This document shows, in pieces, positions 11,179 through 20,093 of a stretch of 64,000 nucleotides of DNA. Source of the stretch: Linnemannia hyalina. Its lineage: Eukaryota; Mortierellomycota; Mortierellomycetes; Mortierellales; Mortierellaceae. Position 1 is the stretch's first letter; every line of letters starts with the position of its first letter. The notes beneath the pieces were generated by a model. The model made no database searches. It was not told where the DNA came from and worked only from the letters and a program-made list of their open reading frames with translations. Both the position numbers and the translations under genes were made by a program. Where the stretch lies: positions 806,001 through 870,000 of the forward strand of contig JAHRHY010000003.1 of the NCBI GenBank assembly GCA_019671135.1, read 5' to 3'.

Positions 11179-12994
11179 GGCTCCCTTACCGCTCTACTAG
11201 AAAATGTCCCACATGATGGAACCTATTCACGGAATCACCTCTCAATTGATCAAGCCCGTCCAGCGTATCTGCAAATATCCCCTGTTCATGCACGAGTTGA
11301 TCAAGTTGACCGACCCCGAATTCCCCTACTACCGCGATCTCGTCGATGGTCAAGGCGCCATCAAGCGTGTCGCCGACCGCATCAACGAGACCAACCGCAA
11401 GCAGGATAACCACTTGATCGCCCAAGCATTGCAGCACAAGGTTACCTGGAAGGACGGGGAGTTTGTCTCCGACTTTGGTACCCTTCTTTTGCACGACAAG
11501 CTCTTGAACCCCCGCGGCTCATCTGACAAGGAGCTTGAGGTCTATCTCTTTGAGAAGATTCTCCTCTGCTGTCAAGAGATCCCCCAAAAGAAGAAGCAGC
11601 CTCGCGGTGCCCGTCCCAAGCCCACTCTCCACTTGAACGGCCGTATCTACATCAACAACATCAAGTCTATCCTCCCCGTCTCCTCCGCCGGCTCATATGT
11701 CCTCCACGTCGTCTGGAATGTTGCCGCCGAGGAATTCGAGTTGCGCTGTCGCAACGACGATCAGCTCAAGAAGTGGCACAGCGTCCTCGACAAGCTCGTC
11801 ACTGAGGCCAATTCCCAAAAGACCAACATTGTCTCGACCACCACTTTCATCGGCATGCCCACCATGACCCCCGAACAGAGCTCCTTCTACCGCGAGGACG
11901 ACGAATATTTGGATGACGATGTCGACGGTGACGAGGACGATATCTATGATGAGCCCCGTTACAACCGCAGCAACTCTCTCCCCTTTGGTCTTATCCCCCA
12001 ACCCACCATGCTCGGTTCTCGACCCAGGGCCAAGACCGAAGATGGCTCTGTGCCCCCAGTCGGTCCATACGGTCGCGTTGGTGGTTACACTGCCCATGCT
12101 GCCGCCAACGGACGCCCCTCTCCCCCAGGCATGTCCCTCCCTCCTCTGCCTCGCACAACCAGCAGCTCCAGCACGGCCATGGGTGTCATGTCCCCAGGAG
12201 AGTACCCCTATTCTCCTCCTTCGTCCTACCCTGCCTCGCCCACCGTCTCCACCCCTCGCGGATCGACAAGCAGCAGCAACTCTTACCAACGTCGCAGCAA
12301 CGGCGATGGACACTCACCCATGTCAGACACCATGTCCAAGTTTATGTCTCATGATGGCTCGGATGATTATACCCCTGGACAGCCCCTCTCCAGAAACGCC
12401 TCGACCGGCTACGCGTACAATGTCACGCCATCAGCAGCCCCACCAGTACCCCCAATTCCAGGACAGCTTCGCGTTCGTGCCCAGAGCAGTCCCAACATCC
12501 ACGCCGCCAACCCATCGTGGCACAACGCCCCCGATATGCCTACCCCTTTGGCCCACCATCGTCGCCCCTCCAACGCCAGTGGACCAAACTCGCCCACAGC
12601 GCCTTACTCCGGTGCCAACTACCCCAATATTCCCGCTGTGCCCACCATCCCTTCGCGCCACAGTTCTCCTCGCCCTGATGTCAGCCGCACCTTGCGCCAG
12701 CAGCCTTCGAACAGCAATTTGAGCGCCGGTGTTCCTCAGCTCAAGATCAAAGTCAACTTCCAAGAGGATGCCTATCTGATCGTCGTTCCCATCCAGATCG
12801 GATACAACGAGTTGATTGAGCGTGTCGAGAAGAAGATTCGCCTCTGCGGCTGCCGTCGTTCGGACTCCCAGCCCTTGCGTCTCCGCTACAAGGACGAGGA
12901 CAACGACTATATCATCATGAAGGACGACGATGATATCTCTCTTGCCTTTGAGAGCTGTTATGCCGAGGGTGTTATGAACTTGCACGTCAGCTAG
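9689..12994 (+). CDS. CDC24: Cdc24-type guanine-nucleotide exchange factor for Cdc42
   Basis: Three exons (9689-10126, 10604-11041, 11201-12994), all joined in phase 0, encode 889 residues. Residues about 15-160 are the Cdc24 calponin-like region (LYQSCLNLIERL, LWILFRLGSPL, FTISELYQDDTNGFVK). The RhoGEF (DH) domain spans about 183-362 and includes VNEILETERSFVQDL and the late helix with LIKPVQRICKYPL. A PH domain spans about 375-500 (YLFEKILLCCQ, WHSVLDKL). A Ser/Pro-rich linker follows, and a PB1 domain forms the last 85 residues (LKIKVNFQED, LRYKDEDNDYIIMKDDDDI with the acidic OPCA-type motif). This full order is diagnostic. The protein activates Cdc42 at sites of polarised growth, with the PB1 domain binding a Bem1-like scaffold. 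Intron 1 is 477 nt, long for this region. The start could be the second Met, two codons later. Confidence 0.95.
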
Positions 12995-13857
12995 ACGTCA
13001 TATTCCCTTTCTTATTTTTTCTTACTCTTTCTTTACATTTTCCTTCTCGCTTCTGCATCTTTTTGTAACTCTACCTATGGTTATTGCGATCTATTTATTA
13101 CCCTGTTTCGTCCTCTTTTTCTTCACACCTTTTTTTTTTCTTTTTTTTCTTTTTTTACACCCTCCTCCAATTGTTCGGGCACTCTCCTCTGTAACTATCT
13201 TTCGTCGATTATTTCTTTGGAAATATATATACCATCTTGCTCCTACTATTCCTCCTGTCTTTTCCGAGTCGAGATCTGGGATGCCTGCCTGTCAAATTGG
13301 TCAACAAACAAGGATTCACTTGGTCAGCTAAACCATTCAAAAATCTTCAAAAAAACAACAACCACGACAACAATAACGACCTTTTCTTCACTACCACCCT
13401 TCTGCACGACCTGACGCCCATTTTATTTACGACCGAAACGACACCCTTGCTGGAACAGGATTTTTTTTTTGGCCTTCGACAGAAACAAAAAAGAACACAA
13501 GGAAGCAACCATTTCTTCCATTTTTTTTTACCCAGAGTCTGGGGACTTTTCTATTTACTTGGGGCCATGAAACCAATGTACCAAGTGCTATTTGGTGACC
13601 CCAGTGAACCCCCGAGTCTCTTCTTTTCTTTTCTTTTCTTTCCCTTCACCTTTTTTTTTTATTTATTATTATTTTGCTTGAGTGGATCTTGATTCCACTT
13701 CCCTTCCTCGCGCCAACGGCCGAAACCTGTACTTAACGTTCTCATTTTTTTACTATTGCCTTTGTACTTTTTGCTTGCTTTTCCTTGTAATGTATTTTGT
13801 TCCCGCTATTATGACCCTAAAAACACCGCTATAGACTCTTGTAAATACCTATTCCTC

Positions 13858-13865
13858 TATATAAG
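13858..13865 (+). promoter_or_regulatory. Possible TATA box (TATATAAG)
   Basis: A good TATA consensus upstream of the nitronate monooxygenase gene. The distance to the ATG (375 bp) would require a long leader, so this is tentative. Confidence 0.3.
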
Positions 13866-14177
13866 TTATCATCATCCATCATTTATATATGCTGTTGTCG
13901 CTGTCTGTTGAGTGGACCTCCCATGCTACTAAACGCCATCCTTTCACGTTGCTTTATGACATATCCATGCCGGGTGCAAGTAGTGACTCTGCACCTACTC
14001 ATCGTCTGTTTTAGGCAATGCCGACCAGAATGAATGGCCTGCAATGCGCTTTTTTTTTCAGTGGATGAGTCATCTTCGCAGTCATAGGGAGTTGGCGTTC
14101 GCGCCATTTCAAAGGGAATCTACTTTTCTTTCTTCTTTTCACCTCTTCTTTCTTTTCTTTATAACCCTCACCCTCGC

Positions 14178-14208
<31 letters not shown>
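14178..14208 (+). repeat. (CAA)n tract in 5' leader
   Basis: About ten CAA units end some 30 nt before the start codon at 14240. The region is otherwise pyrimidine-rich. Confidence 0.85.
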
Positions 14209-14239
14209 GGACAACAAAGGACACAAAGTACCAAATAAA

Positions 14240-15475
14240 ATGTCACCAGCGAAAAACCAATTCTTATCTCTCTTCTCCCACATCACGCGTCGAACCCGTG
14301 GCGTCGGCAAACTGTCGACCCCATGGTTCACAAAACCAATCGCCTCGGCCCCCATGAACGGATGGTCGGGCCCGAAACTCGTCGCCGCCGTCGCCAACCA
14401 TGGGGGTGTCCCCATCTTCCCCATTGGGTACTTTACCGACCCGGCTGCGATTCTCAAGGATCTCCAGAGTATCCTGCCTTTACTCTCGGATAACGGTTCA
14501 CAGCAGGATGATATCGGAGATAGCAAGGAAGAAGGGGCGGGCAATAAGACAGAGTTGTTGCCGTATGCGGTCGGATTTATTACATTCTGGCTTGATCGTC
14601 AAGGACCAGACCTGCTTCTCAAGATCCTGGAGGGTCAAGGCGATCTCCCTCATCCGACACCCTCCGGCGAAACCACCACGACAGGAGGAGCCAAGAAGGC
14701 ACTTCGACCCCCAGCAGCAGTTTGGTTCTCCTTTGGTGACTACCGACCCTATTTGAAACTCGTCCGCCAACACGGTGCGGCCGGCACAAGGGTCATCGTC
14801 CAAGTCCAAACCGTCCAAGAGGCCATCGACGCTCAACGGGACGGAGTCGACGTGATCGTTCTTCAAGGCACCGAATCTGGAGGTCATGGCGCCCAGCGTG
14901 TTCGACCGCTCCTGTCTTTCATCCCCGAGGTCGTCGAAGCTCTCCAGGAGCGCAACAAAGTCAATGGTCTCAAAGTCCCCGCGATCCTGGCAGCCGGTGG
15001 CATCTCACTCAATTCCCAATGGCGTGCCGTGGAAGCCCTAGGGGCATCAGGAGTCGTCGTCGGAACAGGATTTATGCCAACCTTCGAATCCCCCGGCTCT
15101 CAACACGCCAAAGAACGGATCCTGAACGCCAGCGATGGAGGGGACTCGACAGTCCGAACCCGGATCTTTGACGAGCTCCGAGAGTTTGGATGGCCAGAGG
15201 GTTACGACGGTCGAGTGGTTCGGAACTTGGTGACAGATCGTGAGGAGGAGGATTTGAAGACCCGGGGTGTGGTTGAGCCCAAGGGTGCGGAGGCGTTCAA
15301 GGTTTTGAGAGAGGATCGGACTGGTACGAAGGAGGATTGGAAGCGGGCTGTGAAGGACCAGGACCTGGATTACATCCCTCTCTGGGCGGGGACTGGTGTT
15401 GGTTTGTTGAAGAAGCAGATGTCTGCCGCTGAATGGATGGACCAGCTCCTTGGTGAGAGTGAGAAGAACAAGTAG
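14240..15475 (+). CDS. Nitronate monooxygenase (2-nitropropane dioxygenase family)
   Basis: One exon encodes 411 residues, the usual length for class I/II fungal enzymes. The FMN-dependent TIM-barrel features are present in order: APMNGWSGPKLVAAVANHGG (37-56), the FGDYRPYLK segment (165-173), a VIVQVQTVQEA strand-turn (185-195), GTESGGHG (210-217) with the predicted catalytic His216, and the phosphate-binding loops AAGGIS (251-256) and VVGTGFM (273-279). The enzyme oxidises alkyl nitronates, such as propionate-3-nitronate, to carbonyl compounds and nitrite, protecting cells from these toxic metabolites. Fungal members are cytosolic or mitochondrial; the basic N-terminus (residues 1-30) could act as a mitochondrial presequence. 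There is no neighbouring nitro-metabolism gene. Confidence 0.9.
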   Translation: MSPAKNQFLSLFSHITRRTRGVGKLSTPWFTKPIASAPMNGWSGPKLVAAVANHGGVPIFPIGYFTDPAAILKDLQSILPLLSDNGSQQDDIGDSKEEGAGNKTELLPYAVGFITFWLDRQGPDLLLKILEGQGDLPHPTPSGETTTTGGAKKALRPPAAVWFSFGDYRPYLKLVRQHGAAGTRVIVQVQTVQEAIDAQRDGVDVIVLQGTESGGHGAQRVRPLLSFIPEVVEALQERNKVNGLKVPAILAAGGISLNSQWRAVEALGASGVVVGTGFMPTFESPGSQHAKERILNASDGGDSTVRTRIFDELREFGWPEGYDGRVVRNLVTDREEEDLKTRGVVEPKGAEAFKVLREDRTGTKEDWKRAVKDQDLDYIPLWAGTGVGLLKKQMSAAEWMDQLLGESEKNK

Positions 15476-16406
15476 GAGATCAATATCGTTCGATTTTATG
15501 ACATGATACAGATAGGTGGTTCTTGACAGCATTATTTGGAGTAGGAGCAAATGCTAGTGGCGATACAGAAGGGAGAATAAAGCATAGTAGCCACACTATG
15601 TGGCATCGCCGGACTATATAATGGGAGCGAGAAAGGATTATGTGCAAAGGGAGCTGGAAGGTGAATATACAAGAAGGAATATACGATACCAAAAACCCCA
15701 CCACTGGTGCTGACTGATGGGTGCCATTGCCCAGCTCCCCATGTCCGCAGTCATGGCTACCACCGATGATGAAATCTTGAAGACCAGGCTCCCCTAGAAG
15801 ACGGCCGAGGACAAAACCTCCTCCACCATGCTCGCAGTTCCAGAAAGCATGTCTGAGACCCCTCCCACCAAAACCAGCCCACCAACCACAACGCCATCTT
15901 CAGCGACTTTGAGCACTAATTTCACATTCGTCGCCTCTGCCTCATCCACGTCAGCCAGCGGCCACGGCCCCCAGCCATCGAGAGCGCCGCCTCCGCCTCC
16001 TCAAACACATTTCCAACCGTCGCGTCGCACGACTTCCCTAATTTCAATCCCTCCTTCAAGTTCCATATGCCTATTTTACCAACCGCAACGGCATCTTCTG
16101 TAACAGGATAATAAATCCTACTGCGTCTCATCAGTCAGCCGGGGAGGCAGGGAGAGTGGACTTGATGTGTGAGTTCGACGGGGCGCAAGTGTTGGATATA
16201 AGAGCTACGCCGGAAGCCGCTGGACGTGCAGCTGAAGTGGATGGCACGAAAGGCGTGTGGGTGCGCCTAGCACCGGTTGCTGTAACGTTTGAAGTCGAGA
16301 GGGGTGCGGGGGACAGACGAAGATTGCTTGCTATTGTTGGTTTGATAGGTGCGATTGGTGTGGAAGGAGAGGTCGGCAGCGGTGCTTCGATCGCGCCCTG
16401 GTCATC
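15476..16406. pseudogene. Unresolved coding-like remnant(s), both strands
   Basis: No complete gene can be built here, but protein-like stretches occur. On the minus strand, a frame at about 15797-16010 ends in a hydrophobic segment (KLVLKVAEDGVVVGG, then LVLVGGVSDML). On the plus strand, 15828-16103 starts with an ATG and reads as a Ser/Thr/Pro-rich N-terminus, and a shifted frame gives FPNFNPSFKFHMPILP. At about 16140-16400 plus, a frame contains VDLMCEFDGAQVLDIRATPE and AVTFEVERGAGDRRRLL. The frames shift and lack coherent starts and splice sites. A decayed gene is the simplest explanation; an unrecognised exon set is possible. The remainder (15476-15790) is 3' flank of the nitronate monooxygenase gene. 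Confidence 0.3.
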
Positions 16407-17715
16407 CTATACTGGATCGTTACCCTCAATGGCGGCAACGATGTCCTCCACCATATACTGAAACTTCTCATCGCTCTCGCCAGACTCAGTACCGTCGTCT
16501 GTATCAGGGACAGTAGTCTTGGTGAACGTGTCGACAATGGCATTCTGCACTTTGCCTCGAGCAGCGATGTCAGGATCATCCGTAGCAAGGACGATGGCTT
16601 CATCAACGGGGATGTTGGCCTCGGAGAAGGTAAGTGCAGTGATACGATCAGAATTAACTTGGACAGCGGTGAGGATGCTCTCAGTCAAGGCGACCTTGCG
16701 GTCAATGAAGACTGTTTTCTTGGTCACCTTGGCAGTCGTGTCGCTCTAATGAAGGCATGGTAGGAAAACAACACGCGTTAGTCATCGCGATTAGCATGTT
16801 CATGTCCTCTTTTCGGCCTCCATTTGTCAACACTTAAAATTAACAAACACAATTTTACCAGCAGCTGTTCCTTGCGCTCCTGCCATGCAAGTTTACTCTC
16901 CAGCGTCATCTTCCTATTAGCGTGCCAAGTCCACTTCTCCGAAAAGCGAAAGTGGCTCCCGCCTGCACGAGACACAGGAGTAGAACAGGCGAGATGACGC
17001 GACGGGAGAGCTTGCTTGGGGAGGGATTAGAGATGAGGTGCTGAATGTGGTGACGATGCGACGTTCTGTGAAAGTGACTTCTCGAGAAAGATGTCCAGCT
17101 TAGCCCAACCGTCCAGAGTGATGTCTCTGTCCTCCTTGACAATCTTGTGTTCAGCCTACAATTAGGGAAAACAACGCGTGAGCATGAGGTAGAGGCAGCA
17201 AGGTAAGAGAGCAACGAAATGGATAGGATTGATTGTTTGTGCTATTGACAGCCTGTCATCAAGGTGGTTTCTTACCTTCTTTACTCGGAGGTCCATGGGT
17301 CCTACTCGAGAGAGCCAGTTGGTGACTGATGACATGATGTGGCGGACGAAGGTCTACAAGAAAATTCAAAAGGAGAACAGCAAGAGGCGAAAGGACAATA
17401 CATCAGCTTCAATCAATATCATCTTGATATCCGTGGTGGGGTAAAGACAAAAGGACATCTAGCTCGCAAAATGACGGCACGGCAAAGAATAAACGTGCTT
17501 GACAATTCGGTCACCATTAAAACTCACCTGGGGCGTGGACAGCTTGTCTGGAGCTACATGTGACCCCTTCAAGTCGGCTTGGTCCTTCTCCGCGTCAGTG
17601 CCCGTTTCCTTGGGATCCAGCCCTTTGATGGTAGCAACCAGTCCGTAACAGGAGCAGTCATTGTAGCCTTCTTGGCCTCCCGGAGAGATCTCGGTGTAGG
17701 GTACTCACCAATCAT
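16407..17715 (-). CDS. Unidentified multi-exon protein (start unresolved)
   Basis: The exons are joined by good splice sites. The last exon, 16407-16745, codes for DTTAKVTKKTVFIDRKVALT up to the C-terminus. Before it come 16859 up to about 16955/16962 (FRFSEKWTWHANRKMTLE), about 17079-17155 (EHKIVKEDRDITLDGWAKLD), 17276-17353 (TFVRHIMSSVTNWLSRVG), and an exon ending at 17528 with a GTGAGT donor (LVATIKGLDPKETGTDAEKD). The junction between the second-last exon and the one before it is uncertain, since no strong donor fits the phase. The start is also uncertain: the only nearby ATG (17713-17715) would need a very short intron. The result is a soluble, charged protein of roughly 280-290 residues with an acidic C-terminus. 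I do not recognise the family. Confidence 0.55.
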
Positions 17716-18178
17716 TTGCGATTGGTGCTATGTGGTGGCGATAAGTCTGTACGTGTGTGTGGAAGAGAGAGTGGGAGTATAGTTGTCCCTGTTAGTGGCT
17801 GCAAGAGATGACTTTGGGAAAGAGTGATTGCTAAAAAGGCAAGAGTCGCAGATGAATGCTAAAGAGCAGGTGAAGAGTGAATGGGGAATGAAGAAGAGGA
17901 ATGAAAAAGGCAAGGGGAAGACGGCCTTAAATATCTCGAGGCGAAGGCAAAGAAAAGTACAACATCGTTAGACGTTTGACGCGTGTTGTAACGTCAATAA
18001 TTACAGTTCGTTCAATTAAAGAAAAATTTCATGTGGCAATACTAGTATCTTTTCAAGAGAAAAACGAAGGTCTTCGACTTGGTGCAGCAAAAAGACACTG
18101 AATTTCCAAGTGAAGAGAGCAAGAGGTCGTGCGAAGCCATTCCCTATCTTTATTAGCAGAGAAAACAATCGTCAGCAC
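17716..18178. other. Intergenic region
   Basis: About 0.46 kb between the 5' end of the unidentified gene and the 3' end of the CCDC47-like gene, which lie in tandem on the minus strand. Nothing else was recognised. Confidence 0.4.
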
Positions 18179-19880
18179 TTAGGACCTTGTGGTAACCTTC
18201 TTCTGGCGCTTCTTGAGAGCCTTCTTCTCCTCCTTCGCGGCCAACTTGCGCTGGGCATCGGGTGACAAGTTCTTCTCGGCCTCGCGCTTCTCACGAAGAC
18301 GCTTTTCCTCCAGCTCGCGAGCCTTCTCTGCCTGTGCCTTCTTTCCGATTTCCTTTGAAGCCTCCTCGCGAGCCTTGACAATCTTGTTTTTGATCTAATT
18401 GCGAGTTGTTGGCAAAGTATTTTGAGAATGTTGTTAGCAACCATCTTCATTTCTTACAAGCAGGTTTGATCGAAGTGACATCCAAGGACAGTATAACAAT
18501 GGTGTGTTTTGTGAATTGATTCCTGACGTACCACAGTGCTGACATGGCAATCCTGAGGAAGTCCATCCAAGCATGCAATCAAAGCTTCGACGAGAGGAAG
18601 AACCTTGCGGGCCTCAGTTGCCTTGGGCAAGCGGAACGACAACGAGATACGCTTGGCATGGGGCTTCGTAGGGAGACTAAAGGGAATAAACAACATCCAG
18701 CCAATTAATTACGTTTTTCTTCTTTTCCCTCACTGGCAAAGTCTTTGAACGATATCGAAGGAAAGAGAGGGGACTTACGACTCGGGCTTGTCAGTAGGCT
18801 GGTCAGTGACAATAAAATAGTCGAGCCATTCGGCAGCCTGGTTCAGCTTGTCGGCAACTAAAGGCAAGATGGCCTCGGTCAACTCGTTGGACTCGGTCAA
18901 AGTGATCAGCGATTCGTCCAGTGACTTTTGGTTCGATGCTTTGGTGAAGGTGGTGAGATCGTAGTTGCGGTTGCGGATCTTGGTTCCTGACGATTTTGGG
19001 ACGACAGCAAAAACACCATCGCTGTACTCGTCGGGGTTCATGGTAACATTGAGCGTGCAGGTGTCGAGCACGGGAGTGGAGAACAAGGTGGAGATGGTCC
19101 TGATCAGGTCCTGACGGGGCTTCATCTATTGAAGGGTTGATATGAAGATGCTGGTCGTTAGATTTGAACGCGATCTGTCGCCCGTGTGGGATACATAGCA
19201 ATTTACACAAAACGAAAAAAAGAGCTTGCCTTGATCAACCCGTGGACAGTAGCAACGTGGCGACGACCGGTCAAATAAATGATGTACTCATGGGGAGCAT
19301 CGATAGCGAGCTCTGCTCCGTTGTCACCGACACGCGAAAAGTTGGCGCGGAAGAGAGGGAGCATGACGGCCATGGTGGTCTTGGCGAGGACTTCGTTATG
19401 CTTCTTGCCAAATATATACGTGATGAGGATCAACAAGATAATGCTGAGATACATGACCTCATGGCCGAACTGCTCAAATAAGTCCTGCATCGCTATTTAT
19501 GTTTGCGACAAAGGAGTGAAGGAAAACGATCGAGTCAGAAAGTGCCATCAGGTGCATAGTTGCTGTTCATCCTGACATGGGCTCCCACAGTTGTTGCTCC
19601 ATTGTCGTCCCGTTCATCCGGGTTGTGTTGTTGCTTATTGTCGTGTCTTACAGTTAAACCGAGGGAGCGCTGTGGTAGCTTGTTCGAGGAAGCCAGCTAT
19701 ACGGATGGAAGGAAAGTGAACAGAGTTGTCCTTGTCAGTTAGAAGGGTCGCTGTTGCCATGAGTTTAAGAATGAAAAAAAACTGGCCCTGAGAGTGACCT
19801 CTAATGGGGCGAGTTGTGTTACCTGCTTGGACGGATGCTAGCGTGGCGATGGAGGCAGCCAGGCCGAGGATACGCGACAT
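18179..19880 (-). CDS. CCDC47: CCDC47-like ER membrane protein (DUF1682; PAT complex component)
   Basis: Six exons (19823-19880, 19652-19696, 19230-19492, 18779-19125, 18532-18676, 18179-18394) with matching phases encode 357 residues. A signal peptide (MSRILGLAASIATLASVQA) is followed by a very short luminal segment and one membrane helix (VMYLSIILLILITYIFG). The cytosolic DUF1682 domain follows: KKHNEVLAK, the RQDLIRTISTLF segment (human RQDLLNVLARMM), TMNPDEYSDGVFAVVP and KRISLSFRLPKA. The C-terminus is a Lys/Glu-rich coiled coil ending KKRQKKV, as in human CCDC47. The family works with Asterix/PAT10 as an ER chaperone for multipass membrane proteins and binds ribosomes. Two oddities: the intron after exon 3 has a GC donor, and the long acidic luminal domain of animal members is missing, leaving a protein about 125 residues shorter. 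Confidence 0.88.
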
Positions 19881-20093
19881 TTGGAAGTGGTGTGAGGGAG
19901 AGAGATGGGAAGATGAGAAATGGGAGTGAGATGATGACTTCAGTCCAACCCAACATCCCACAAGAAAAAGACGGAGGGAGTCAACGGACCAAAAAGCCAC
20001 CAATCATTTCTACTTTCTTCAGCAAAGAAGGTTCGTTCACAAGAAAATTGCGCGATCAGTTTTTATTCAACTCAAAAAGGGGCATGGTGGGTA

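Larger units (their letters stand above)
12995..14239. other. Intergenic region, CDC24 to nitronate monooxygenase
   Basis: A T-rich 3' flank, then the promoter and leader of the next gene. A TATATAAG element lies at 13858-13865, about 375 bp before the next ATG. The leader carries a (CAA)n tract at about 14178-14208. The open frame around 13237-13692 is T-tract artefact. Confidence 0.5.
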
